Part shown: positions 16,018-24,602 of the stretch, piece after piece
Layout of the letters: each line of letters opens with the position of its first letter
Position numbering within the stretch: the first letter of the stretch is position 1
Position numbers and translations under genes: made by a program
The notes under the pieces: model-generated
The model's database searches: none
Told to the model about the DNA's origin: nothing
What the model saw: the letters and a program-made list of their open reading frames with translations, nothing else
Assembly: GCF_001945395.1 (NCBI RefSeq)
Contig: NZ_MSXV01000059.1
Coordinates: forward strand, 85,141 to 149,140
Length of the DNA: 64,000 bases
Reading direction: 5' to 3'
DNA from: Pseudomonas sp. PA15(2017)
GTDB taxonomy: Bacteria; Pseudomonadota; Gammaproteobacteria; Pseudomonadales; Pseudomonadaceae

Positions 16018-17382
16018 ATGACCCGCTACCTCATTGGAGCACTGTGCTCAGCCCTGCTGCTGAGCGGATGCAGCCACAACACCGAAAGACCTGACGAGCT
16101 GCCGGCCGTCCCGTCCCAGTGGCGTCATGCACAAGCTGGCGAACCCGTGACGGACACCTGGTGGCGCGGCTTTGCCAGCACTGAACTGGACGCCTTGATC
16201 GACGAGGCATTGCGCAACAACCAGGACCTGGCCGCAGCCGCGGCGCGGCTACGTCAGGCCGAAGCCGCCACCCGAGCCGCCGGTGCCCCACTGCTGCCTC
16301 GTCTGGATGGCAACCTGAGCGGCAATCGTGAAGGCCGCCTCGGTGGCAACGCCGATAGCAGCGGAAATCGCTACAGCGGTGGTCTCGCCGCCAGTTATGA
16401 GGTGGATCTGTGGGGGCGTCTGGCGGCTGATTACGACGCCACGCGAGCCGAGCTGGACGCCAGCCGCTTTGACCGCGATGCCCTGCGCCTGAGCCTGACT
16501 GCCACCTTGGTGGAAACCTGGCTGCGCCAGGTCGCCCTCGACGAGCTTCTACGTCTGGCCGATCTCAACCTGAGCAATGCCGAGCGGGTGCTGGCCACGG
16601 TGCAGGCACGCGCCAATGCCGGTGCCGCCACGCCGCTGGAGGTGGCTCAGCAACGTGGCCTGGCCGCCGAGCAACGGCGCCACCGCGAAGAGTTGCGCCA
16701 GCAGGCCGATGACGTGCGCAGCAAACTCGCCGTACTGCTGGGCCAGGGCGAACCAGCGGCACAATCATCGACCTCGTTGTCCAGGCTGCAAGCGCCTTCT
16801 CTGGATGCTCGCCTACCTGCCGATCTGCTGCTACGTCGTCCGGATCTGGCCCGAGCCGAAGCGCAACTCAGCGCCGCCAACGCCAATCTGCGCGTTGCCC
16901 GCGCGGCCCTTCTGCCTCGCCTTAACCTCTCGGTCGGTGCCAACAACGCGGTTGGCAGCCTGAATCGTATATTCGCCGACCCCGTGTATTCTCTGGCCGC
17001 CGCCCTCACCGCCCCTATCTTCGATGGCGGCGCTCTGGCGGCCGAACGTGATCGTAGTGCCGCCAGGCGCGAAGAGCTGCTGGCCAATTACCGCCAGACC
17101 ATCATCGAAGCCTTCGCGGATGTTCAAGTGGCACTCAACGCCGGCAGCGGCGTGGAGGCGCAATGGCGGGCACAAGAGGACGTGAAGACCCAGGCCGAAC
17201 GTGCCCTGCAGATCGCCGAGCGACGCTATCAGGCCGGCGCTGATGACCTGCTCAATCTGCTTGACGCTCAGCGAACACTGTATGCTGCCGAAGACCAGAG
17301 CGTCCTGCTCCGCCTGGCTCGCCTGCAAAGCGGCGTGGCACTGGCCAGAGCGCTAGGTGGTGGGTGGGTGAAGGCGGATTGA
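16018..17382 (+). CDS. NodT/OprM-type outer-membrane efflux lipoprotein
   Basis: About 454 residues. A lipoprotein signal (YLIGALCSALLLSGC) places the lipidated Cys at residue 18 from the ATG at 16018, which has an AGGA site; an ATG at 16003 overlapping the macB stop is the alternative. The body shows two outer-membrane-efflux repeats (NNQDLAAAAARLRQAEAATR; LLRRPDLARAEAQLSAANAN). It is the outer-membrane channel of the tripartite exporter encoded by the two preceding genes, analogous to OpmQ. Confidence 0.92.
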   Translation: MTRYLIGALCSALLLSGCSHNTERPDELPAVPSQWRHAQAGEPVTDTWWRGFASTELDALIDEALRNNQDLAAAAARLRQAEAATRAAGAPLLPRLDGNLSGNREGRLGGNADSSGNRYSGGLAASYEVDLWGRLAADYDATRAELDASRFDRDALRLSLTATLVETWLRQVALDELLRLADLNLSNAERVLATVQARANAGAATPLEVAQQRGLAAEQRRHREELRQQADDVRSKLAVLLGQGEPAAQSSTSLSRLQAPSLDARLPADLLLRRPDLARAEAQLSAANANLRVARAALLPRLNLSVGANNAVGSLNRIFADPVYSLAAALTAPIFDGGALAAERDRSAARREELLANYRQTIIEAFADVQVALNAGSGVEAQWRAQEDVKTQAERALQIAERRYQAGADDLLNLLDAQRTLYAAEDQSVLLRLARLQSGVALARALGGGWVKAD

Positions 17383-17570
17383 GGTTATCCATCGCACCAC
17401 GAAACATGCCCATCTTGTGCCCCGTGTCCCGCCTGACCTCCTGTCTTGGACCAAGCTCTCTCTCGTATCCGGATCGACATGGCCTGTCTACTCGGCCAAC
17501 TGCCTGGCCTTTGAACGCGCCGTCATGGCGCACGGCCTTCGGCTTTCACCTTCTTCTGACGCGATAAGGC

Positions 17571-18038
17571 TCAGCGGCCGATATCGGCGAACTGCGCCTG
17601 GGTATGCTCGGCCAGAATCTCGGCGCTCAATTCGACCTCCAGCCCACGCCGACCAGCGCTCACGTAAACGGTGGGGAAGTCGCGTGCACGGCGGTCGATA
17701 AAGGTGCGCAGGCGCTTCTTTTGGCCCAGGGGACTGATGCCACCGACCAGATAGCCCGTCGAGCGCTGTGCGGCATCGACCGCAGCCATGTCCACCTTCT
17801 TCACGCCTGCAGCCTGGGCCAGGGCCTTGAGGTCGAGGCTGCCAACCACCGGCACCACCGCCACCAACAGCTCGCCCTTCTCGCTGGCTGCCAGCAACGT
17901 CTTGAACACCCGCGCCGGCTCAAGGCCTAGCTTCTCGGCAGCCTCCAACCCATAGGACGCCGCCTTGGGATCGTGCTCATAGCTGTGAATGCGATGCACG
18001 GCGCCAGCCTTCTTCAACAGATTCAGTGCAGGTGTCAT
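17571..18038 (-). CDS. ybaK: Cys-tRNA(Pro)/Cys-tRNA(Cys) deacylase YbaK
   Basis: 155-residue YbaK/EbsC protein, a trans-editing factor that hydrolyses Cys mischarged onto tRNA(Pro). The essential Lys is at position 46 in ARVFKTLLA; DLKALAQAAGVKKVDMA and the loop TGYLVGGISPLGQKKRL follow as expected. Length is typical. It is transcribed away from glpF, the usual Pseudomonas arrangement. Confidence 0.93.
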   Translation of the reverse strand: MTPALNLLKKAGAVHRIHSYEHDPKAASYGLEAAEKLGLEPARVFKTLLAASEKGELLVAVVPVVGSLDLKALAQAAGVKKVDMAAVDAAQRSTGYLVGGISPLGQKKRLRTFIDRRARDFPTVYVSAGRRGLEVELSAEILAEHTQAQFADIGR

Positions 18039-18219
18039 GAAGGCTCCGACTGCAGGAAAGACCTCGGGATTCTAGCGCTGCTGCCGGCAAAACGCTGCGC
18101 CGATCTGTGGCCGCCTAGGAAACTTGTTTCACAACGGAACCTATTACTCGCCAAACTGACCTATTGAACTGTACGCGCGATTGATATCGAAAATATCGAC
18201 CGTTTACACGGTTCGATTT

Positions 18220-18249
18220 TTGACAATACGCGCAAACCGCATCTAATTT
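18220..18249 (+). promoter_or_regulatory. Probable sigma-70 promoter of the glpF operon
   Basis: A perfect TTGACA (18220-18225) is separated by 18 bp from TAATTT (18244-18249); TCTAAT with 16-bp spacing is an alternative -10. The -10 region overlaps the GlpR-like operator at 18247-18266, which fits repression. The whole 331-bp gap between ybaK and glpF is AT-rich for this window and contains no other gene. Confidence 0.65.
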
Positions 18250-18266
18250 TTTCGATTACGAACATT
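18247..18266 (+). promoter_or_regulatory. GlpR operator upstream of glpF
   Basis: The 20-mer ending TTCGATTACGAACATT matches the E. coli GlpR consensus (WATGTTCGWTAWCGAACATW) at 17 of 20 positions by my alignment. It overlaps the predicted -10 element. The glpR gene lies in the same cluster and a matching site lies before glpD. Confidence 0.7.
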
Positions 18267-18369
18267 CAGAGATCCTTATCCGATGGCCATGGTGCGAAGG
18301 TTGCCCTACCCAGCAGTGGGCCGCCGTACCTGACACCAGCGCCAACAACAACAAAAACGAGGCTTCCTC

Positions 18370-19218
18370 ATGACTACTGCGCTACCACAACCCTCGCTAT
18401 CGGGCCAATGTATGGCCGAGTTTCTGGGCACGGCCCTACTGATCTTCTTCGGCACCGGCTGCGTTGCCGCCCTCAAGGTCGCAGGCGCCAGTTTCGGTCT
18501 CTGGGAAATCAGCATCATCTGGGGCGTCGGCGTCAGCATGGGCATCTACCTGACCGCGGGCGTATCCGGCGCGCACCTCAATCCGGCAGTGAGCATCGCG
18601 CTCTGGCTGTTCGCCGGTTTCGAAAAACGCAAACTGCCGTTCTACATCCTTGCCCAGATCGCCGGTGCCTTCTGCGGCGCACTGCTGGTGTACACCCTGT
18701 ACAGCGGGCTGTTCGCCGAGTTCGAACAGGCCAACCAGATGGTCCGTGGCTCCCAGGCCAGCCTGGAACTGGCCTCGGTATTCTCCACCTTTCCCAATTC
18801 GGTACTGTCCACCGGGCAGGCGTTCATGGTCGAAGTGGTGATCACCGCGATCCTGATGGGTGTGATCATGTCCCTGACCGACGACAACAATGGCTTGCCG
18901 CGCGGCCCCATGGCGCCGCTGCTGATCGGCTTGCTGATCGCCGTGATCGGCAGCGCCATGGGCCCTTTGACCGGCTTCGCGATGAACCCGGCGCGTGACT
19001 TCGGGCCAAAGCTGATGACCTTCATCATGGGCTGGGGCGAGATCTCCCTGACCGGTGGCCGCGACATCCCCTACTTCCTGGTACCGATTTTCGCGCCGAT
19101 CCTGGGCGCCTGCATCGGCGCCGCGGCATACCGAACCCTGATCGCGCGACACCTGCCCAGCGCGGTCGAGGCACCGGTGGCAGAACGCGCCGCCGACCGT
19201 GACGTCAAAGCATCCTGA
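18370..19218 (+). CDS. glpF: Glycerol uptake facilitator GlpF
   Basis: 282-residue aquaglyceroporin of the MIP family. The two pore motifs are NPA at 71-73 (SGAHLNPAVSIAL) and NPAR at 206-209 (GFAMNPARDFG); the Asp after NPAR is the aquaglyceroporin form. Six helices and two half-helices are evident. It lets glycerol diffuse across the inner membrane, where GlpK traps it. First gene of the glp cluster, behind a GlpR-controlled promoter. Confidence 0.97.
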   Translation: MTTALPQPSLSGQCMAEFLGTALLIFFGTGCVAALKVAGASFGLWEISIIWGVGVSMGIYLTAGVSGAHLNPAVSIALWLFAGFEKRKLPFYILAQIAGAFCGALLVYTLYSGLFAEFEQANQMVRGSQASLELASVFSTFPNSVLSTGQAFMVEVVITAILMGVIMSLTDDNNGLPRGPMAPLLIGLLIAVIGSAMGPLTGFAMNPARDFGPKLMTFIMGWGEISLTGGRDIPYFLVPIFAPILGACIGAAAYRTLIARHLPSAVEAPVAERAADRDVKAS

Positions 19219-19225
19219 TTTCAAC

Positions 19226-19261
19226 GGCGTGCGGATCGGCTCGAAACGCACGCCATTTTGT
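19226..19261 (+). terminator. Hairpin with T-rich tail between glpF and glpK
   Basis: An 8-bp stem (GGCGTGCG at 19226-19233, CGCACGCC at 19247-19254) with a 13-nt loop is followed by ATTTTGTT. It may be a partial terminator or processing site that sets glpF against glpK expression. The long loop and imperfect tail make it weak. Confidence 0.4.
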
Positions 19262-19287
19262 TCTCCGCTCACCTCAAGGCAATCGAC

Positions 19288-20784
19288 ATGACCGACAAGA
19301 ACTACATCATTGCCCTCGACCAGGGTACTACCAGCTCCCGCGCGATCATCTTCGACCGCGACGCCAACGTGGTATGCATCGCCCAGCGCGAATTCACCCA
19401 GCACTATCCGCAAAGCGGCTGGGTCGAGCACGACCCCATGGAAATCTTCGCCACCCAGAGCGCGGTGATGGTCGAAGCCCTGGCTCAGGCCGGTCTGCAT
19501 CATGATCAGGTAGCTGCCATCGGCATCACCAATCAGCGTGAAACCACCGTGGTGTGGGACAAGAACACCGGCCGGCCGATCCACAACGCCGTCGTCTGGC
19601 AGTGCCGCCGCAGCACCGAGATCTGCCAGCAGCTCAAGCGCGACGGCCTCGAGCCGTACATCAAGGAGACCACCGGTCTGGTCACTGACCCGTACTTCTC
19701 GGGCACCAAGCTGAAGTGGATTCTCGATCACGTCGAAGGCAGCCGGGAACGCGCCCGCAAGGGTGAACTGCTGTTCGGCACCATCGATAGCTGGCTGATC
19801 TGGAAATTCACCGGTGGCAAGGTGCACGTCACCGACTACACCAATGCCTCGCGCACCTTGCTGTTCAACATCCACACCCGTGAGTGGGATGCCAAGATGC
19901 TGGAGGTGCTGGATATCCCCCGCGAGATGCTGCCGGAGGTCAAATCCTCGTCCGAAGTCTATGGCCATACCAAGAGCGGCATCGCCATCGCCGGTATCGC
20001 GGGCGACCAGCAGGCCGCGCTGTTCGGCCAGATGTGCGTCGACCCAGGCCAGGCCAAGAACACCTACGGCACCGGCTGCTTCCTGCTGATGAACACCGGC
20101 GACAAGGCAGTCCACTCCCAGCATGGCATGCTCACCACCATTGCCTGCGGCCCGCGCGGCGAGCCGGCCTATGCGCTGGAAGGCGCGATCTTCAACGCCG
20201 GCTCCACCATCCAGTGGCTGCGCGACGAACTGAAGGTGGTCAACGACGCCTACGACACCGAATACTTCGCCGGCAAGGTCAAGGACAGCAACGGCGTGTA
20301 CCTGGTCCCGGCCTTCACCGGTCTTGGCGCCCCCTACTGGGATCCCTACGCCCGTGGCGGCCTGCTCGGCCTGACCCGCGGCGTGAGGATCGACCACATC
20401 ATCCGCGCCGCCCTGGAGTCCATCGCCTACCAGACCCGCGACGTGCTCGACGCCATGCAGCAGGACTCCGGCGAACGCCTCAAGTCCCTGCGCGTGGACG
20501 GCGGCGCGGTGGCCAACAACTTCCTGATGCAGTTCCAAGCGGACATTCTCGGCACCCATGTGGAACGCCCGGAAATGCGCGAAACCACGGCCCAGGGCGC
20601 TGCCTACCTGGCTGGCCTGGCCACCGGGTTCTGGAGCAGCCTGGACGAGTTGCGCGGCAAGGCAGTGACCGAGCGCGAGTTCGAACCGCAACTGGCCGAT
20701 GCGGACAGGGAAAAGTTCTACGAGGGTTGGAAAAAGGCCGTGGATCGCACCCGTGATTGGCAGCCCCACGAAGAGCAGAAGTGA
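19288..20784 (+). CDS. glpK: Glycerol kinase GlpK
   Basis: 498 residues of the FGGY kinase family; phosphorylates glycerol to sn-glycerol 3-phosphate. The ATP motif LDQGTTSSRAI is near the N-terminus. DSWLIWKFTGGKVHVTDYTNASRT and the late FGGY signature (LRVDGGAVANNFLMQFQADI) are intact. The ATG at 19288 (MTDKNYIIALDQ) is chosen over an upstream in-frame TTG. It lies 69 bp after glpF and 81 bp before glpR. Confidence 0.97.
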   Translation: MTDKNYIIALDQGTTSSRAIIFDRDANVVCIAQREFTQHYPQSGWVEHDPMEIFATQSAVMVEALAQAGLHHDQVAAIGITNQRETTVVWDKNTGRPIHNAVVWQCRRSTEICQQLKRDGLEPYIKETTGLVTDPYFSGTKLKWILDHVEGSRERARKGELLFGTIDSWLIWKFTGGKVHVTDYTNASRTLLFNIHTREWDAKMLEVLDIPREMLPEVKSSSEVYGHTKSGIAIAGIAGDQQAALFGQMCVDPGQAKNTYGTGCFLLMNTGDKAVHSQHGMLTTIACGPRGEPAYALEGAIFNAGSTIQWLRDELKVVNDAYDTEYFAGKVKDSNGVYLVPAFTGLGAPYWDPYARGGLLGLTRGVRIDHIIRAALESIAYQTRDVLDAMQQDSGERLKSLRVDGGAVANNFLMQFQADILGTHVERPEMRETTAQGAAYLAGLATGFWSSLDELRGKAVTEREFEPQLADADREKFYEGWKKAVDRTRDWQPHEEQK

Positions 20785-20865
20785 GCCACAGCCCCGGCTG
20801 TCGCTGGCAGTGAGCAGGTTCGTGCGGCATCATGGTGCAATCTCGTGCGGCCCGAAGGACACTCA

Positions 20866-21621
20866 ATGAATCTGCCCCCTCGCCAGCAGCAAATCCTCGA
20901 TCTGATCCGCGAACGCGGCTACGTCAGCATCGAGGAGCTGGCCACCCAGTTCGTCGTCACTCCGCAAACCATCCGCCGCGATATCAACCAGCTGGCGGAT
21001 GCCAACCTGCTGCGCCGCTACCATGGCGGCGCGGCCTACGATTCCAGCGTCGAGAACACCGCCTACGCGATGCGCGCCGACCAGATGCGCCAGGAAAAAC
21101 AGCGCATTGGTGAAGCGGTGGCCGCACAGATTCCCGACCATGCCTCACTGTTCATCAACATCGGCACCACCACCGAAGCCATCGCCCGGGCGCTGCTCAA
21201 CCACAGCCACCTGAAGATCATCACCAATAACCTCAACGTCGCCTCGATGCTCGCCGCCAAGGACGATTTCGACGTGCTGCTCACCGGCGGCAACGTGCGC
21301 CGCGACGGCGGCCTGGTGGGCCAGGCGAGCGTGGACTTCATCAGCCAGTTCAAGGTCGACTTCGCCCTGGTCGGTATCAGTGGCATCGACGAAGACGGCA
21401 GCCTGCTGGATTTCGATTATCAGGAAGTGCGGGTTTCACAGGCGATCATCGCCAACGCCCGCAAGGTGATTCTCGCCGCCGACTCCAGCAAGTTCGGCCG
21501 CAACGCGATGATCCGCCTGGGCCCGATCAGCCTGATCGACTGCCTGGTAACCGACCAGCAGCCAGTCGCCGGCCTTTGCCAATTGCTCGACCAGCACAAG
21601 ATCCGCCTCGAAGTCGTCTGA
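20866..21621 (+). CDS. glpR: Glycerol-3-phosphate regulon repressor GlpR
   Basis: 251-residue DeoR-family repressor. The N-terminal helix-turn-helix (SIEELATQFVVTPQTIRRDI) spans residues 22-41. The C-terminal sensor domain has the ligand-loop motifs INIGTTTEAIARAL and LLTGGNVRRDGGLVG. It represses glp genes until glycerol 3-phosphate binds. GlpR-like operators precede both glpF and glpD. An AAGGAC ribosome-binding site supports the ATG at 20866. Confidence 0.95.
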   Translation: MNLPPRQQQILDLIRERGYVSIEELATQFVVTPQTIRRDINQLADANLLRRYHGGAAYDSSVENTAYAMRADQMRQEKQRIGEAVAAQIPDHASLFINIGTTTEAIARALLNHSHLKIITNNLNVASMLAAKDDFDVLLTGGNVRRDGGLVGQASVDFISQFKVDFALVGISGIDEDGSLLDFDYQEVRVSQAIIANARKVILAADSSKFGRNAMIRLGPISLIDCLVTDQQPVAGLCQLLDQHKIRLEVV

Positions 21622-21634
21622 ACCCTCCCCTCTC

Positions 21635-21684
21635 CACCCGAGCCCTGGGCAACACGCCCGTGGCTCGGGTGCGTGTCATTTTTT
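21635..21684 (+). terminator. Rho-independent terminator after glpR
   Basis: A 10-bp perfect stem (CACCCGAGCC at 21635-21644, GGCTCGGGTG at 21662-21671), with an inner GGGC/GCCC pair, is followed after CGTGTCA by a six-T run. It ends the glpFKR transcript and separates it from the glpD promoter. Confidence 0.8.
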
Positions 21685-21735
21685 ATTCCTATTCGAACAT
21701 CGGGCGAACCTTCCAGCCCCCCGAGCATCCTAATT

Positions 21736-21858
21736 CATGTTCGTGAATTTTCATTCCAGCGCATTCCAGGGCGGTTTTTGATCGAACACCACTGGATGCG
21801 TCTCTAATCATGCGCTAGTATTTTCGAAAATGAACATTCATGTTCGATTTGAAAATGA
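21736..21858 (+). promoter_or_regulatory. GlpR-like operator cluster upstream of glpD
   Basis: The best site, 21819-21838 (TATTTTCGAAAATGAACATT), matches the E. coli GlpR consensus at 17 of 20 positions. It abuts a weaker site at 21839-21858 starting CATGTTCGATTT, and another half-matching site starts at 21736 (CATGTTCG). The repeated ATGTTCG/CGAACAT halves suggest cooperative binding over the glpD promoter. Confidence 0.65.
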
Positions 21859-21881
21859 AAACGCTATACGAGGCCCCGACG

Positions 21882-23477
21882 ATGTCCACATCCAGCCTGT
21901 CCAACAGCCCGCTGTCCGAGGTTTACGATATCGCCGTCGTGGGCGGCGGCATCAATGGCGCCGGTATCGCCTGTGATGCGGCGGGTCGTGGCCTGTCGGT
22001 ATTCCTGTGTGAAAAGGACGACCTCGCCCGTCATACCTCGTCGGCGAGCAGTAAGCTGATTCATGGTGGCCTGCGCTACCTGGAGCACCACGAATTCCGC
22101 CTGGTGCGCGAAGCACTGGCCGAGCGTGAAGTGCTGCTGGCCAAGGCGCCGCACATCGTCAGCCCGATGCGCTTCATCCTCCCTCACCGCCCGCACCTGC
22201 GCCCGGCCTGGATGATCCGTGCCGGCCTGTTCCTGTATGACAATCTGGGCAAGCGCAAGGCGCTGCCGCGCTCGCGAGGCCTCAGCTTCGGCGCCAACAG
22301 CCCACTCAAGGCCGAGATCAGCAAGGGTTTCGAATACTCCGATTGCTGGGTCGACGACGCCCGCCTGGTGGTGCTCAATGCCATGGCCGCCCGCGAGCAT
22401 GGCGCCCATGTGCATACCCACACGCGCTGCGTCAGCGCACGCCGCAGCAAGGGTGCCTGGGAAGTCGATCTGGAACGCGCCGATGGCAGCCGTTTCTCAA
22501 TCCGTGCCAAGGCGCTGGTCAATGCCGCTGGCCCCTGGGTGGCGCGCTTCATCCGTGACGATCTGCAGCAGAAGTCGCCGTATGGTATCCGCTTGATCCA
22601 GGGCAGCCATATCGTCGTACCGCGTCTGTTCGAAGGCAAGGAAGCCTACATCCTGCAGAACGAAGACCGCCGCATCGTGTTCGCCATCCCGTATCTGGAT
22701 CGCTTCACCCTGATCGGCACCACTGATCGCGAGTACCAGGGCGACCCGGCCAGCGTGAGCATCAGCGAGGAAGAAACCACCTACCTGCTGAAAGTGGTCA
22801 ACGATCACTTCCGCAAATCACTCAGCCGTGAGGACATCCTCCACAGCTATGCCGGTGTGCGCCCACTGTGCGACGACGAGTCCGACGAGCCTTCGGCCAT
22901 TACCCGCGACTACACCCTGTCGCTGTCGGCCCAGGGCGGTGAACCGCCGCTGTTGTCGGTGTTCGGCGGCAAGCTGACTACCTACCGCAAGCTCGCGGAA
23001 TCGGCCCTGGCCCAGCTGGCGCCGTTCTTCCCGAACATGAAGGCGCGCTGGACGGCCGATGCCCCGCTGCCTGGCGGCGAGAACATGCATAGCCGTGAAA
23101 GCCTGATCGAAGCCCTGCGCGCCCGCCACGGCTGGTTGAGCGCCGAGCTGGCAAGCCGCTGGGCCATCACCTATGGCAGCCGCACCTGGCAATTGCTCGA
23201 CAAGGTACAGAGCGAAAGCGACCTGGGCGAACACTTCGGCCACGACCTGCACGCCCGCGAGGTGGACTACCTGCGCGAGCAGGAATGGGCCACCGAGGTG
23301 GACGATATCCTCTGGCGCCGTAGCAAGCTGGGCCTGTTCCTGTCCGCTGCCGAGCGCAGCCGACTGGAAGCCTACCTAGCCCCCGCCGCACCGGCGCTGC
23401 TTACATCTGTACCAGTTGCACATCCAGCCGATGCGCTTGCAGATGCGGCAGTACCGCGGCAAGCAACGGCGCCTTGA
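21882..23477 (+). CDS. glpD: Aerobic glycerol-3-phosphate dehydrogenase GlpD
   Basis: 531-residue FAD enzyme that oxidises glycerol 3-phosphate to dihydroxyacetone phosphate at the inner membrane, feeding electrons to ubiquinone. The FAD motif is DIAVVGGGINGAGIACDAAG. SSASSKLIHGGLRYLE and LSVFGGKLTTYRKLAE are signature segments. The ATG at 21882 has a GAGG site; two upstream in-frame ATGs lie within the operator region. The C-terminus runs about 20 residues past the last family-like segment and overlaps the convergent hydrolase gene by 77 bp. Confidence 0.95.
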   Translation: MSTSSLSNSPLSEVYDIAVVGGGINGAGIACDAAGRGLSVFLCEKDDLARHTSSASSKLIHGGLRYLEHHEFRLVREALAEREVLLAKAPHIVSPMRFILPHRPHLRPAWMIRAGLFLYDNLGKRKALPRSRGLSFGANSPLKAEISKGFEYSDCWVDDARLVVLNAMAAREHGAHVHTHTRCVSARRSKGAWEVDLERADGSRFSIRAKALVNAAGPWVARFIRDDLQQKSPYGIRLIQGSHIVVPRLFEGKEAYILQNEDRRIVFAIPYLDRFTLIGTTDREYQGDPASVSISEEETTYLLKVVNDHFRKSLSREDILHSYAGVRPLCDDESDEPSAITRDYTLSLSAQGGEPPLLSVFGGKLTTYRKLAESALAQLAPFFPNMKARWTADAPLPGGENMHSRESLIEALRARHGWLSAELASRWAITYGSRTWQLLDKVQSESDLGEHFGHDLHAREVDYLREQEWATEVDDILWRRSKLGLFLSAAERSRLEAYLAPAAPALLTSVPVAHPADALADAAVPRQATAP

Positions 23478-24390
23478 AACGCTCCTGAAAGCGGTGGGCC
23501 AGCCCGGGAATCAGGCGCAGCTCGCTGCCGCGAATATGCGCAGCCACGTGCACGCCGTGCATCACCGGCAATAGCGGGTCGGCGGTGCCATGCACCACCA
23601 GGGTCGGCACCTGCAGACGATTGAGCAGGTCGACCCGGCTGCGTTCGGCGAGAATCGCCAGTAGCTGGCGTTCCACGCCTGCCGGATTGAAAGCGCGGTC
23701 ATAGGCCACCTCGGCCTGATGCAGCAGTACGGCGCGGTCATCCACCACGGCAGGGCTGCCCAGCGCAGCCAGCAGGTCGGCCTGCTGCTCCAGCGCCACC
23801 TCACGGCTCGGCGCCTCGCGGCGCGCCAGCAGGCGCAGCAGCGCCGGGCTGGGCGCCGGCAATCCCTGGGCACCCGAACTGGTCATCACCAGCGTCAGGC
23901 TGCGTACCCGCTGGGGTGCCATGTCGGCGACATGCTGGGCAATCATCCCGCCCATGCTGGCGCCGAGCAAATGGAAATCCTCGATGCCCAGCGCATCCAT
24001 CAAAGCCAGGGCGTCGCCGGCCATATCGTGCAGCCGATAAGGCGCGCCAACCGACAGCCCAAGCCGATAGCGCAGCACTTCGAAAGCCAGGTTGGCCTCG
24101 GGTGCCTGGGTGTTCCAGCGACTGAGCCCCACGTCGCGATTATCGAAACGGATCACCCGAAAGCCCTGCTCGCAAAGTTGCTCGACCACGTCATCCGGCC
24201 AGTGAATCAGTTGCCCGCCGAGGCCCATGACCAACAGCAGGGCCGGGTCGCTGCTACGCCCGATGCTCTGATACGCAAGGCTCACCTCGCCCAGCGACAC
24301 GCGCTCGACGTCCGTGCCGACCTTGCATGTTTCGGCCGCCAGGGACGACAGGCTGCCCAGCAGGGCAGCCAGAAAGATAACGATGCGCAT
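23401..24390 (-). CDS. Secreted alpha/beta hydrolase
   Basis: 329 residues with a cleavable signal peptide (MRIVIFLAALLGSLSSLAAE) and an alpha/beta-hydrolase fold. The nucleophile elbow is GASMGG (Ser145), the acid is in VHGTADPLLPV, and the His is in IPGLAHRF. FDNRDVGLSRW is typical of esterase/lipase-like family members. It is probably periplasmic. The frame is open far upstream, but the ATG at 24390 gives the signal peptide. Substrate unknown. Its last 77 bp overlap glpD in antisense. Confidence 0.85.
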   Translation of the reverse strand: MRIVIFLAALLGSLSSLAAETCKVGTDVERVSLGEVSLAYQSIGRSSDPALLLVMGLGGQLIHWPDDVVEQLCEQGFRVIRFDNRDVGLSRWNTQAPEANLAFEVLRYRLGLSVGAPYRLHDMAGDALALMDALGIEDFHLLGASMGGMIAQHVADMAPQRVRSLTLVMTSSGAQGLPAPSPALLRLLARREAPSREVALEQQADLLAALGSPAVVDDRAVLLHQAEVAYDRAFNPAGVERQLLAILAERSRVDLLNRLQVPTLVVHGTADPLLPVMHGVHVAAHIRGSELRLIPGLAHRFQERFKAPLLAAVLPHLQAHRLDVQLVQM

Positions 24391-24549
24391 GATGAATTCC
24401 ACGGGCGAATGGGCAAATAGCAGACAAGTGTTGCAGCGAAGGACCACGCCGCGCTGCCACACAACGGTGACAGTTTGATGAAACCCGCCAAACGGACGAA
24501 GGGGTCGCGACTCGACAGTAGGCCGGCTCATGGGCGACACTTTCACACA

Positions 24550-24562
24550 TGAATACTGCTCA
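24550..24562. promoter_or_regulatory. Possible MetR binding site before metR
   Basis: TGAATACTGCTCA matches the MetR half-palindrome consensus TGAA-N5-TTCA with one mismatch, 40 bp before the metR ATG, in the region shared with the divergent hydrolase gene. This fits autoregulation, but a 13-bp motif can occur by chance. Confidence 0.35.
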
Positions 24563-24602
24563 TCTTCCTGACTAAACAGTTGAATACCTTGCAGGTAACC
24601 TG

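Noticed and set aside
14060..17382. Assignment of the macAB-OMF operon as pyoverdine exporter PvdRT-OpmQ
   Set aside because: Architecture fits, but no pyoverdine genes or PvdS-type iron-starvation box were seen nearby, so only the generic MacAB-type call is made.
18436..20769. 777-codon minus-strand open frame across glpF and glpK
   Set aside because: It is exactly antisense to two well-conserved genes, has His/Gln/Ala-rich composition typical of shadow frames in GC-rich DNA, and lacks domain similarity.
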